Of a stretch of DNA of 64,000 nucleotides, positions 1 to 10,940 are shown piece by piece; the stretch's first letter is position 1; every line of letters begins with the position of its first letter. The translations under genes and the position numbers were made by a program. The DNA is from Opisthocomus hoazin (lineage: Eukaryota > Chordata > Aves > Opisthocomiformes > Opisthocomidae): the NCBI RefSeq assembly GCF_030867145.1, contig NC_134417.1, positions 95,937,278 to 96,001,277 on the forward strand. Direction: 5' to 3'. Below the pieces are notes generated by a model. That model was not told the origin of the DNA. It ran no database searches and was given only the letters and a program-made list of their open reading frames with translations.

Positions 1-89
1 GAGTGCCGGGCCTTCGGGACCCTGTCGCCCCTCTTCTGCATCTTGGGCCCTCCCCTGGATCCTCCTCTCTCCCACGCTGCTGTGATTTT

Positions 90-1963
90 TTTTTTCTTTA
101 TTCTTTTTCCTTTTCTTTTCCTTTCCCTTTCCCTGTACCTCCCGTCTTCTGTCTGTGTTTGTGTCCTGCTCCCTCTCCCTCTTTTTCTCCCTCCAGAATT
201 TCTCTAGCCGGCTCCCCGTTTCTATTTCTTTGTCCTGCTGCCTGTCCGGTCATTTCTTGCTATACGTCCCTGTTCAGCCGGCTCTCCCTTTTTGCCTTTC
301 TCTCCTTCTCTGTCCTGCTTCATGGCCCTTTCTTCTCTTTCTCTCCCTCTGTGTTCTCTAGCCCGTTGCTGGTTTGTTTCGGGGTTTCCCTGCGCACCGG
401 CCCCCCCCCCCCGCTCCCTTCTTGGTCTCTTTGTCTAGATCTGACCCTTTCTTTGTTTCTCGGTCCCTTTTTTCCTGTTCACTGTCCTTTTTCTCTGTCT
501 GTCTGTGTGTCCTGCGCTCCGTTGCCCTCTTTGTCTCTCCTTTCTTCTTCATCTCCTCCCCCTGCCTCCGCCTCTCTCTCCCTCTTTTGCGCTCACCGGC
601 CCTACATTTTCGTGCTCCGTCCCTGCAAGGCTCCTCGTCCCTGTTTTTCTTGATTTCTCTACCTATCTGGTGTTTTCTTTCGACCCTTCTTTCTCTCTGA
701 GCTCCTAGGTCTTCTCCCTTGTCTTATTTTCCTCTTCCTAGTGCTCTGCCCTGCTCCCCATCGCTTATTTTCTCTCTCCGTTTCTCTGCCCTGCTCCCCC
801 TCCCTCTCTTTCTTTCTCCGTCCCCCTCTGCTGCTCCACAGCAGTGTTTTTCCTTTCTCCAGCTCTCTGACCTGCTCCCCACCCACCCAGGTTGACCGTC
901 CCAGGTTTTGTTCTGCGTCTCCATCCTGCCGCTGTCCTGATCTATCTTTCTGTGCCCTGCTCTTTCTGTCTCTTTTCCTGTGTACCTGCTGCTTTTTTGC
1001 TCCGTCTCTGTCCAGCTCCCTGTCCCTTTCCTTTTTCCTCTTGCTGTCCTTGTGCTCTGCTTCCTCTTGCTGTTTTTTGTGCCTTTCTCTCTCTACGCCA
1101 TTTGCTCTGCCATCCTTTCTTTCTCTATCCCCCTGTACAGCTAGCTGCCCTTTCTTTCCTTTCGCTCTTCCTCGGTATTTTTTTCCTTCTCCATACCTCT
1201 CTCCCACTGCCCGTCACGGTTGTTTTCCTCTCACCAATGCTGTCCTGCTCTCTGTCCCTTTTCTCTCTCTGTCATTCTGTCCTGCTCCTTGTGTCTGTTT
1301 TTTAATTCCTCCCTCTCTGTCCCGCAGCCCAGTGCATTTTTTTTCCCTTCTTCTCTGCTGCCCAGCCGAGGCTTTTCCCCCTCCGTCTCTGTCTTGCTCC
1401 CCCGTCTCTTATTTTTGTCTGTCTTTCACTTTATCCTGCCTCCCTGTCCCCTTTTTCTCTCTCAGTATCACCTTGTCTCGCTCGCTGTCGCTGTCTTTCT
1501 CTGACAATCTGTCCTGCTCCTTGGTCCTTCTCTCCCTTTGCTATTATTCCTCGTCCTTCTTCTGGCTTTTCTTCCTTCTCTTTCTGTCCTACTGCCCCAG
1601 TGCCTCTTTTTCCACCGCTGTGCTGCTCCCTGGCCCTTGTTTCCTCTCGCCGTCCCTCTGTCCTGCTTCCTGTCCCAGGTTTTTCTGTCTCTCTTTCTCG
1701 GTCCTGCTGCCTGTCTGGTCGTTTCTTGTCGTACCTCCCTGTCCAGCCGGCTCTCCCTTTTTGCCTTTCTCTCCTTCTCTGTCCTGCTCCCGGGCCCTTT
1801 CTTCTCTTCCTTTCTCTCTATCCTCTAGCCCCTTGCTGGTTTGTGTTGGGGGTCCTAACCACCCCCTTCTTCGTCTGACCCTTTCTTTGTTTCTTAGTAC
1901 CTTTTTTCCTGTTCTCTGTCCTTTTTCTCTCTTTGTCAGTGTGTCATGCACTCCGTGGGACGG
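90..1963. repeat. Pyrimidine-rich degenerate minisatellite (intron C to C')
   Basis: Almost pure C and T on the + strand. Loosely repeated phrases such as CTGTCCTGCTCCCTGTCCC and TTTCTCCATCTCTCTG recur every 40-90 bp. It begins right after the exon C donor flank and runs to the purine-rich minisatellite. The same tract occurs at 6,640-8,513 and 13,185-15,058. Long reading frames here (e.g. 436 codons at 741-2051) are by-products of the absence of purines and encode only Ser, Leu, Phe, Pro and Cys runs. Confidence 0.85.
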
Positions 1964-2402
1964 GGGTGGGAGGCTGAAAAAGGGTGGGAATCTGCGGGGG
2001 GCGAATGGAGGCTGGAAAGAGGTAGGAGGTTGCAGAGGGGTGGGAAGCTGAATGAAGCAGAGGCCAGCAAAATGGGAGGTAGGAGGCTGGAAAGAGGTAG
2101 GAGGTTGCAGAGGGGTGGGAAGCTGAATGAAGTAGAGGCCAGCAAAATGGGAGGTAGGAGGCTGACGAGGGGTGGGAGGCTGGGGGGTGGGGCCGAGGAG
2201 GGGGAAGTAGAGGCCAGAAAAATAGGAGGCTGCAGAGGGGTGGGAGGCCGGGGCCGAGAGTAGAGGCCAGAAAAAAAAAGAAGGCCGGAAAGGGGTGGGA
2301 GGCTGCAGAGGGGTGGGAGGCCGGGGGCGAGAGTAGAGGCCAGAAAAAAAAGGAGGCCGGAAAGGGGTGGGAGGCCGGGGGGGTGTGAGTAGAGGCCAGA
2401 AA
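1964..2402 (+). repeat. Purine-rich minisatellite
   Basis: G/A-rich on the + strand inside a C/T-rich tract. The core phrase is GGGTGGGAGGCTGCAGAGG plus GTAGAGGCCAGAAAAA. A 75-bp segment is repeated twice in tandem near 2010-2160, followed by shorter variants. Exact copies lie in units 2 and 3; a longer relative is at 54.1-54.86 kb and an inverted one at 50.0 kb. Confidence 0.9.
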
Positions 2403-2623
2403 GACCCTTTTTCTTCTGGCTTCTTCCCTGTCTTTATCTCTCTCTCCTGCCTTGTTTATTCCTCTGATTCAAGTTCTCTCTCGATCTGTGTGTTCTGTTT
2501 CCCACTCATCATATTCTCTCTTTTTGTCTGTCCTATTCCTGCATGTAGTGTGCAGTGAGGCTTCTTGTCTAGGAAGCCGCGTCTCGTATGAGCTCTAAGA
2601 CACCCACGTGCATTTTCTCTCAG

Positions 2624-3625
2624 GTGGAGGAGAGCCAAACGATTGGAGTTATGGAAGCAGAAGGGAAGAGAGAAGGAGAGAGAAGCGTCTGAAGTGTCAA
2701 AGTCTCCCGGCAGCACCGAGAGTGAGAGCTGCGGTGAGTCCTGGGCCCTCGGGGCCCTGTCACCCCTCTTCTGCATCCTGGGCCCTCCCCTGGCTTCCTC
2801 TCTTTCCCACACTGCTACGATTAGTTTTTTTTTCTGCTCTTGTGTACCTTCTTTCTCCATCTGTCTCTGACTTGTCCCCATCTTTTAGGTCCTCCCTCTT
2901 TCTGCCCTGCAGCCCGTGGCATTTTTTTCCTTCTTCCCGTCTTTCCATTCAGGTCCTGGTTACTAGTTTTGCTTTCCTCCTACTCTGTAGCCTGTCAGTA
3001 CTTTTGCTGTCTTTGGTGCTCTCTGTCTGGCTCCCTGTCCCTTGATTCGAGGCCTTCCTTCTCGGCTCCGTAGCACGTCACAGATCTACTGCTTTCTCCA
3101 TGTCAATTCTATTCGATTTCCTCATCACTCTTTGTCCAGGTCCCTGCCACTATTCTTTTTTCCTCTGTCATCATGCTGCAGGGTTTTTTTTGCATCTCCT
3201 TCCTGCTCCCCGTTCTTCATTTTCGGTCTCTGTCCTACTCCCTCTTCTTCTTTCTGCTGCCACTCTTCCTGTCTCCATGCTGCTTCTTTCTCCATCTCTG
3301 TGGGACTGCCTGTCCCCATCCTTCTCTTGCTGTCCCTTTCCCTGCTTCGTGCTTTCTCGTTACACCGCCGGTGTCCAGCCATCTGTCACTTTTCTCCTCT
3401 CTTGTAGTGGCCTGCACCCTGCTCCTCATTTTTGGCAGCCTCTGCCGAGCAGCGCGTTGCTCCGGGAGCCGACTGACCGACTGCTCCCCGCTGGAGCAAC
3501 GGGCGCAGCTGCGGGAAGGAGTGCCGAGGTGTCGGAGGGGCAGAGGGAGCGTCGGGGGCCCCGAGCCCTGGAGCAGAGCGGCTCCCGGGACTGGCTGGGT
3601 GCGTGACGGAATGAACACCTGCGGT
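2624..3625 (+). other. Gene copy G0: last two exons (C' and E)
   Basis: Exon C' is 2624-2733 (acceptor TTTTCTCTCAG, donor GCG|GTGAGT). Terminal exon E starts at 3408 after TCTCTTGTAG; the intron is 674 bp and pyrimidine-rich. C' has an open frame rich in Glu, Lys and Ser that joins in phase to E, which contains a short hydrophobic stretch (VACTLLLIFGSLC). The usual stop and overlapping AATAAA are changed to GACGGAATGAAC, so this copy has lost both its normal stop codon and its consensus poly(A) signal (3610-3615). The upstream exons are outside the window. Confidence 0.5.
2810..3400. repeat. Pyrimidine-rich intron between C' and E
   Basis: A CT-rich stretch of the same ~80-bp monomer family as the larger arrays, with phrases such as TCCCTCTTTCTGCCCTGCAG and TGTCTGGCTCCCTGTCCC. 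Identical in units 2 and 3 (9,360-9,950; 15,905-16,495) and recognisable at 55,260-55,830. Confidence 0.75.
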
Positions 3626-3804
3626 CCCTTTTGCCCTGCTGGCTGCGTTTGTGCTTGGTTTGCATGGGACGAGGGGATGCGCCAGAGCCCAGGGGAGGAG
3701 GGGACGGGCAGCGGGGCTGATGACGACGGCCCCTCCCTCAGCCGGTGGAGGGCCCGGTGCTGCCGTGCCCCGGGTGGCCGTGGAGGGGCCGGTGCGAGCC
3801 GAGG

Positions 3805-4390
3805 TGTCACCGAAAATCTGGGAACAAAACCTCGTAACACCAATGTAGTGTTAAAAGGCAGGCATTCTTTATTGCAGCGCTGGATGCATGGGGGATAATT
3901 CCACCAAACGTGCATACCTCATACCTTTTCCGTACAGTTTATACAGATCAAAAATATACATATTTATTTTATTCATGGATATTCAATATTATTCTCTTTG
4001 GCGACTGGTGTAAACTTTTCTCGCTTCTTAGGTAAATGGTTGCGCAGACTCAGTTACCCTCTTCTATTGTTTCTTTTTGAGTAGGTGGTATTGCTTGAGT
4101 AGGGGGTCAGTGAGTCGGTGGTCGCGATCTCCCCCTGCCAGAATCACCTTTTACCTGCTGGGCTCGCAATCTTGGCAAACCTGGTCAGTTTCTTCAGTTT
4201 GTTTCACAGAACCACACTCCATCATTTCTCTTGACAAAAACACAATTACCCACTGTGGTTAGCGTTAATGGTTACCTAGAGACTAGACCCTCTGTTCCCA
4301 GACCTAATGTCCAGGTGGGTAGGGCTGTACCAGGAACATAGCAGCACTGTTCATGTTTATGGTCAACTGATTCTATCACCCTGGTTAGAG
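3805..4390 (-). mobile_element. Solo LTR inserted between gene copies (unit 1)
   Basis: AT-richer island in a CpG island. The + strand begins TGTCACCG at 3805 and has CA at 4377-4378. Read on the minus strand it ends in ...GGTGACA, with AATAAA at 3873-3868 ahead of GAATGCCTGCC, the layout of a retroviral R-U5. The undisrupted target is visible at 16,990 and 24,755 (GCCGAGGGAGGAGC), so ~585 bp were added there. The 3' boundary is uncertain by ~12 bp and I cannot define a clean target duplication. No internal retroviral genes adjoin it. Confidence 0.72.
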
Positions 4391-5602
4391 AGGGAGGAGT
4401 GGAGCCGTGGCCGGGCTGCGGCTGCAGCGAGGGAGAAGGTGAGCGCGGGGCGGGCGGGGCGGTCGATGGAGCGGCGGGTCCCGGGGAAAGCCCCGAGGCG
4501 GGCGGGGGTACCTGCCGAGTGGGGTCCGTGTGGGAGGCAAGGAGCGGCGGGGGTCCGGCGCCGTTTCGGGCACGGTGTCCCCGCAAGCGGAGGCCCGCAG
4601 CTCCCGCGGCGTGCTGGGAGCTGTAGTGCTGGGGCGCGGGGCTCGCGGTTGGCCGCGCTGCTGCCCCGGGGCATGCCGGGAGGTGTAGTCTTCCGACTGC
4701 CGGGCGGCCGAGCCGTGCTGGCCAGGGCACGCCGGGAGGTGTCGTTTTCAGGGACTCGGCTGCCGGGCAGCCGCAGTGCTCTCGGGCGTGTGCGGCGAGG
4801 CGCTGTCCTTGGTCCCGCCGCAGCCCCCGCTGCGCGGGACGAAGGGTAGTTCTGTGGCCGGTTCCGTGTGGTTTTCTGCAGCCTTCCCGCTGCACCCCGT
4901 CCCCAGCAAGCGGTGCGGCCGCGCCTGGAGAGCGCGTGCCGCAGAGCTCGCTTCTGCCACCCGGTGACCAAACTGCGGCACTGCGGTTCGGGTGGCGCAG
5001 GTGCTGTGCCCCAATGACGGCATCGTGGGCTCCAGCCGTGAGCAGCGGGGCTGGTGGCGATGGCCCCTCCCTCTGCCGGTGGAGGGCCCGGTGCTGCCGT
5101 GCCCCGGGTGGCCGTGGAGGAGCCGGTGCGAGCCGAGGGCGGAGGAGCGGAGCCGTGGCCGGGCTGCGGCTGCAGCGAGGGAGAAGGTGAGCGCGGGTGT
5201 GGGGGGGGAGTGGAGTGGATGGAGCGGCGGGTCCCGGGGAAAAGCCCCCGGGAGGGCGGGGTCCGTGTCGGGGGCAAGGAGCGGCGGGGGTGCGGCGCCG
5301 TGTCGGAGCCGCGAGTCGGGGGCTGCCCGGAGCGGGAGGCGCGCGGCAGCGCGCTGCCTGGAGCCGTGCGGGGGTGCCGCCCCGTGCCGGCAGCGCGGGC
5401 TGCCCGGGGCCGGGCGGCGGCGCCGCGCCGTACCCGCTGGCGCCGCCCTCTGGCCGCAATGCGGTACTGCAGCCCGGCGCTCCGCGCAGGGTCTGGCCCC
5501 TCCGGCGCGCCGTCGGCGCGTGACGCATGCGCGTTGCGGCGGAGCAGCATGGCGGCGCCCCGGTGGCGGGTGCCGGGCGGCGGAGGAGCAGAGAGGCCAG
5601 CG
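4391..5602 (+). promoter_or_regulatory. CpG-island promoter of gene copy G1, with first exon
   Basis: GC- and CpG-rich. It contains three diverged copies of a GCATGCTGGGAGTTGTAGT-like element (4609-4629, 4671-4690, 4727-4745), the known binding motif of ZNF143/STAF. Near the 3' end are a palindromic NRF1-like site ACGCATGCGC (5523-5532) and ATGGCGGCGCC at 5549, which fits a YY1 site overlapping the start codon. A donor follows at 5603 (GCG|GTGAGG). A second donor-like site (GAGAAG|GTGAGCGC) occurs at ~4438 and ~5188, suggesting alternative first exons. NRF1, YY1 and ZNF143 sites are typical of housekeeping or testis-active CpG promoters. Confidence 0.6.
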
Positions 5603-8600
5603 GTGAGGCGCGGGCTCCCCTCCGGCGGGTGCGGGAGTGCGTGGTGGCTGCCCGAGGGTGGTGGGACGGGAAGCTCGGAGCCGCCCGCTGCGGCAGGCTG
5701 CTGGTGCGCTGGAGGTGAGCCGGGTGCGGTCAGCCCCGGGGCCAGAGGCGGGAGGTGACGGAAGGGAAGAGGGGAAGGAGGCGGGCACACCCCCCGCAAC
5801 TCGGCAGCGCCTCCCCGGCCCCGCTCGCCCCGCGCAGCCGCCCCCAGCTCCAGCACGTCCCCTGAAGCCTGTCCCGGAACCCCCGGCCTCCCCCAAGGCC
5901 CGTGGTGCGGGCGGCACGCTGGCCCTCGAGCGTGCCTCAGTCTCCCTTAACGCGGTCGCCGCTGTTTCTTTCTGTGTGGCAGGGGCCGTGCTGAGGCCGC
6001 ATTTGTCCGTTCCTGCCCTGGGGATGCCGTTGGCTGTGCCCGCTCCAGGCTTGTGTGGGCTGCGTGTGCCGGGCCTCGCTGTGCTGGCGGCGTGGGGGCG
6101 AAAAGGGAGAGGCGGAGCGCTGAGTGGCTGCAGACAGGAGGTGGCGCGGCTGAAGCTTGGAGAGTCCCGAGAAGGCTGAAGAAAAAGAAGAAATGGAAGG
6201 CCACCTGGCTGGCAGCTGCTTGGCGCTGCAGGCAGGAGAGAGCCTGCCTCTGCGGGTGAGGAAGGCTCCCTCTTGGTAGCCCGCAGCAGGCCAGGCCGCC
6301 AGCGTGCCCCGCAGGGTCTGTATGTGTCACCAGCAGCAGCATGGTACGGCTGTGGAGTGCGCGAGCGAGCGAGCGAGGCTACATGCCTAGGGAGCCTCGT
6401 CTCGTAAGAGGTGCAAGACATGCACGTTTTCTCTTAGGTGGAGGACAGCCAAGCGACCGTAGTTACGGAAGAGGAAGGGAGGAGAGCAGGAGAGAGAAGC
6501 GTCTGAAGCGGCAGAGTCTCCCAGCAGCGCTGTGAGCGAGAGTAGCGGTGAGTGCCGGGCCTTCGGGACCCTGTCGCCCCTCTTCTGCATCTTGGGCCCT
6601 CCCCTGGATCCTCCTCTCTCCCACGCTGCTGTGATTTTTTTTTTCTTTATTCTTTTTCCTTTTCTTTTCCTTTCCCTTTCCCTGTACCTCCCGTCTTCTG
6701 TCTGTGTTTGTGTCCTGCTCCCTCTCCCTCTTTTTCTCCCTCCAGAATTTCTCTAGCCGGCTCCCCGTTTCTATTTCTTTGTCCTGCTGCCTGTCCGGTC
6801 ATTTCTTGCTATACGTCCCTGTTCAGCCGGCTCTCCCTTTTTGCCTTTCTCTCCTTCTCTGTCCTGCTTCATGGCCCTTTCTTCTCTTTCTCTCCCTCTG
6901 TGTTCTCTAGCCCGTTGCTGGTTTGTTTCGGGGTTTCCCTGCGCACCGGCCCCCCCCCCCCCGCTCCCTTCTTGGTCTCTTTGTCTAGATCTGACCCTTT
7001 CTTTGTTTCTCGGTCCCTTTTTTCCTGTTCACTGTCCTTTTTCTCTGTCTGTCTGTGTGTCCTGCGCTCCGTTGCCCTCTTTGTCTCTCCTTTCTTCTTC
7101 ATCTCCTCCCCCTGCCTCCGCCTCTCTCTCCCTCTTTTGCGCTCACCGGCCCTACATTTTCGTGCTCCGTCCCTGCAAGGCTCCTCGTCCCTGTTTTTCT
7201 TGATTTCTCTACCTATCTGGTGTTTTCTTTCGACCCTTCTTTCTCTCTGAGCTCCTAGGTCTTCTCCCTTGTCTTATTTTCCTCTTCCTAGTGCTCTGCC
7301 CTGCTCCCCATCGCTTATTTTCTCTCTCCGTTTCTCTGCCCTGCTCCCCCTCCCTCTCTTTCTTTCTCCGTCCCCCTCTGCTGCTCCACAGCAGTGTTTT
7401 TCCTTTCTCCAGCTCTCTGACCTGCTCCCCACCCACCCAGGTTGACCGTCCCAGGTTTTGTTCTGCGTCTCCATCCTGCCGCTGTCCTGATCTATCTTTC
7501 TGTGCCCTGCTCTTTCTGTCTCTTTTCCTGTGTACCTGCTGCTTTTTTGCTCCGTCTCTGTCCAGCTCCCTGTCCCTTTCCTTTTTCCTCTTGCTGTCCT
7601 TGTGCTCTGCTTCCTCTTGCTGTTTTTTGTGCCTTTCTCTCTCTACGCCATTTGCTCTGCCATCCTTTCTTTCTCTATCCCCCTGTACAGCTAGCTGCCC
7701 TTTCTTTCCTTTCGCTCTTCCTCGGTATTTTTTTCCTTCTCCATACCTCTCTCCCACTGCCCGTCACGGTTGTTTTCCTCTCACCAATGCTGTCCTGCTC
7801 TCTGTCCCTTTTCTCTCTCTGTCATTCTGTCCTGCTCCTTGTGTCTGTTTTTTAATTCCTCCCTCTCTGTCCCGCAGCCCAGTGCATTTTTTTTCCCTTC
7901 TTCTCTGCTGCCCAGCCGAGGCTTTTCCCCCTCCGTCTCTGTCTTGCTCCCCCGTCTCTTATTTTTGTCTGTCTTTCACTTTATCCTGCCTCCCTGTCCC
8001 CTTTTTCTCTCTCAGTATCACCTTGTCTCGCTCGCTGTCGCTGTCTTTCTCTGACAATCTGTCCTGCTCCTTGGTCCTTCTCTCCCTTTGCTATTATTCC
8101 TCGTCCTTCTTCTGGCTTTTCTTCCTTCTCTTTCTGTCCTACTGCCCCAGTGCCTCTTTTTCCACCGCTGTGCTGCTCCCTGGCCCTTGTTTCCTCTCGC
8201 CGTCCCTCTGTCCTGCTTCCTGTCCCAGGTTTTTCTGTCTCTCTTTCTCGGTCCTGCTGCCTGTCTGGTCGTTTCTTGTCGTACCTCCCTGTCCAGCCGG
8301 CTCTCCCTTTTTGCCTTTCTCTCCTTCTCTGTCCTGCTCCCGGGCCCTTTCTTCTCTTCCTTTCTCTCTATCCTCTAGCCCCTTGCTGGTTTGTGTTGGG
8401 GGTCCTAACCACCCCCTTCTTCGTCTGACCCTTTCTTTGTTTCTTAGTACCTTTTTTCCTGTTCTCTGTCCTTTTTCTCTCTTTGTCAGTGTGTCATGCA
8501 CTCCGTGGGACGGGGGTGGGAGGCTGAAAAAGGGTGGGAATCTGCGGGGGGCGAATGGAGGCTGGAAAGAGGTAGGAGGTTGCAGAGGGGTGGGAAGCTG

Positions 8601-10175
8601 AATGAAGCAGAGGCCAGCAAAATGGGAGGTAGGAGGCTGGAAAGAGGTAGGAGGTTGCAGAGGGGTGGGAAGCTGAATGAAGTAGAGGCCAGCAAAATGG
8701 GAGGTAGGAGGCTGACGAGGGGTGGGAGGCTGGGGGGTGGGGCCGAGGAGGGGGAAGTAGAGGCCAGAAAAATAGGAGGCTGCAGAGGGGTGGGAGGCCG
8801 GGGCCGAGAGTAGAGGCCAGAAAAAAAAAGAAGGCCGGAAAGGGGTGGGAGGCTGCAGAGGGGTGGGAGGCCGGGGGCGAGAGTAGAGGCCAGAAAAAAA
8901 AGGAGGCCGGAAAGGGGTGGGAGGCCGGGGGGGTGTGAGTAGAGGCCAGAAAGACCCTTTTTCTTCTGGCTTCTTCCCTGTCTTTATCTCTCTCTCCTGC
9001 CTTGTTTATTCCTCTGATTCAAGTTCTCTCTCGATCTGTGTGTTCTGTTTCCCACTCATCATATTCTCTCTTTTTGTCTGTCCTATTCCTGCATGTAGTG
9101 TGCAGTGAGGCTTCTTGTCTAGGAAGCCGCGTCTCGTATGAGCTCTAAGACACCCACGTGCATTTTCTCTCAGGTGGAGGAGAGCCAAACGATTGGAGTT
9201 ATGGAAGCAGAAGGGAAGAGAGAAGGAGAGAGAAGCGTCTGAAGTGTCAAAGTCTCCCGGCAGCACCGAGAGTGAGAGCTGCGGTGAGTCCTGGGCCCTC
9301 GGGGCCCTGTCACCCCTCTTCTGCATCCTGGGCCCTCCCCTGGCTTCCTCTCTTTCCCACACTGCTACGATTAGTTTTTTTTTCTGCTCTTGTGTACCTT
9401 CTTTCTCCATCTGTCTCTGACTTGTCCCCATCTTTTAGGTCCTCCCTCTTTCTGCCCTGCAGCCCGTGGCATTTTTTTCCTTCTTCCCGTCTTTCCATTC
9501 AGGTCCTGGTTACTAGTTTTGCTTTCCTCCTACTCTGTAGCCTGTCAGTACTTTTGCTGTCTTTGGTGCTCTCTGTCTGGCTCCCTGTCCCTTGATTCGA
9601 GGCCTTCCTTCTCGGCTCCGTAGCACGTCACAGATCTACTGCTTTCTCCATGTCAATTCTATTCGATTTCCTCATCACTCTTTGTCCAGGTCCCTGCCAC
9701 TATTCTTTTTTCCTCTGTCATCATGCTGCAGGGTTTTTTTTGCATCTCCTTCCTGCTCCCCGTTCTTCATTTTCGGTCTCTGTCCTACTCCCTCTTCTTC
9801 TTTCTGCTGCCACTCTTCCTGTCTCCATGCTGCTTCTTTCTCCATCTCTGTGGGACTGCCTGTCCCCATCCTTCTCTTGCTGTCCCTTTCCCTGCTTCGT
9901 GCTTTCTCGTTACACCGCCGGTGTCCAGCCATCTGTCACTTTTCTCCTCTCTTGTAGTGGCCTGCACCCTGCTCCTCATTTTTGGCAGCCTCTGCCGAGC
10001 AGCGCGTTGCTCCGGGAGCCGACTGACCGACTGCTCCCCGCTGGAGCAACGGGCGCAGCTGCGGGAAGGAGTGCCGAGGTGTCGGAGGGGCAGAGGGAGC
10101 GTCGGGGGCCCCGAGCCCTGGAGCAGAGCGGCTCCCGGGACTGGCTGGGTGCGTGACGGAATGAACACCTGCGGT
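5549..10175 (+). other. Predicted transcription unit, gene copy G1
   Basis: Exons by splice signals and comparison among copies: A 5549-5602, B 5983-6255 (acceptor TTTCTGTGTGGCAG, donor CTGCGG|GTGAGG), C 6438-6547 (acceptor TTTTCTCTTAG, donor GCG|GTGAGT), C' 9174-9283, E 9958 to ~10175. The ATG of exon A gives only a very short ORF that stops early in B. Exon B has an internal ATG (6193) starting MEGHLAGSC. Relative to the G3 and G4 copies, B carries one extra T (GAAGCTTGG) and C has a TAG in the frame that is open elsewhere. The poly(A) signal is AATGAA. Likely non-coding or a decayed gene; product unknown. Confidence 0.45.
8514..8952 (+). repeat. Purine-rich minisatellite (unit 2)
   Basis: Copy of the 1964-2402 minisatellite with no difference that I noticed, including the 75-bp tandem pair. 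It lies in the intron between exons C and C' of G1. Confidence 0.9.
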
Positions 10176-10354
10176 CCCTTTTGCCCTGCTGGCTGCGTTT
10201 GTGCTTGGTTTGCATGGGACGAGGGGATGCGCCAGAGCCCAGGGGAGGAGGGGACGGGCAGCGGGGCTGATGACGACGGCCCCTCCCTCAGCCGGTGGAG
10301 GGCCCGGTGCTGCCGTGCCCCGGGTGGCCGTGGAGGGGCCGGTGCGAGCCGAGG

Positions 10355-10940
10355 TGTCACCGAAAATCTGGGAACAAAACCTCGTAACACCAATGTAGTG
10401 TTAAAAGGCAGGCATTCTTTATTGCAGCGCTGGATGCATGGGGGATAATTCCACCAAACGTGCATACCTCATACCTTTTCCGTACAGTTTATACAGATCA
10501 AAAATATACATATTTATTTTATTCATGGATATTCAATATTATTCTCTTTGGCGACTGGTGTAAACTTTTCTCGCTTCTTAGGTAAATGGTTGCGCAGACT
10601 CAGTTACCCTCTTCTATTGTTTCTTTTTGAGTAGGTGGTATTGCTTGAGTAGGGGGTCAGTGAGTCGGTGGTCGCGATCTCCCCCTGCCAGAATCACCTT
10701 TTACCTGCTGGGCTCGCAATCTTGGCAAACCTGGTCAGTTTCTTCAGTTTGTTTCACAGAACCACACTCCATCATTTCTCTTGACAAAAACACAATTACC
10801 CACTGTGGTTAGCGTTAATGGTTACCTAGAGACTAGACCCTCTGTTCCCAGACCTAATGTCCAGGTGGGTAGGGCTGTACCAGGAACATAGCAGCACTGT
10901 TCATGTTTATGGTCAACTGATTCTATCACCCTGGTTAGAG
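10355..10940 (-). mobile_element. Solo LTR inserted between gene copies (unit 2)
   Basis: Same LTR at the same site as 3805-4390 (TGTCACCG at 10355, CA at 10927-10928, minus-strand AATAAA at 10423-10418). It must have inserted before units 1 and 2 separated. It is absent after the third copy of exon E at 16.7 kb. Confidence 0.75.

Larger units (their letters stand above)
1..6549 (+). repeat. 6.55-kb macrosatellite, unit 1
   Basis: First of a head-to-tail series; position 1 corresponds to 6550 and 13096. The unit holds a CT-rich array, a purine-rich minisatellite, exon C' (2624-2733), another CT-rich intron, terminal exon E (from 3408), an LTR (3805-4390), a CpG-island promoter with exon A (to 5602), exon B (5983-6255) and exon C (6438-6547). 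It looks almost identical to unit 2. Differences found by eye include a C-run of 12 versus 13 near 401-412, one extra GAGC near 6361, and single substitutions such as G at 4544 versus A at 11094. The left edge lies outside the window, so the number of copies is unknown. Confidence 0.96.

Noticed and set aside
741-2051. 436-codon + frame (and its copies at 7291 and 13836), plus the 566-codon frame at 18840 and 503-codon frame at 29335
   Set aside because: They lie in CT-only DNA, where stops are rare because stop codons need purines. The products are Ser/Leu/Phe/Pro/Cys runs without domains, and all three frames are similarly open.
4272-6421. Long minus-strand frames of 390-590 codons opposite the CpG-island promoters (also 10,822-12,967; 16,330-17,750; 24,298-26,488)
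   Set aside because: Products of very high GC content; the composition is Pro/Arg/Ala/Gly in every frame and they run across splice sites, ZNF143-like elements and LTR. No recognisable domain.
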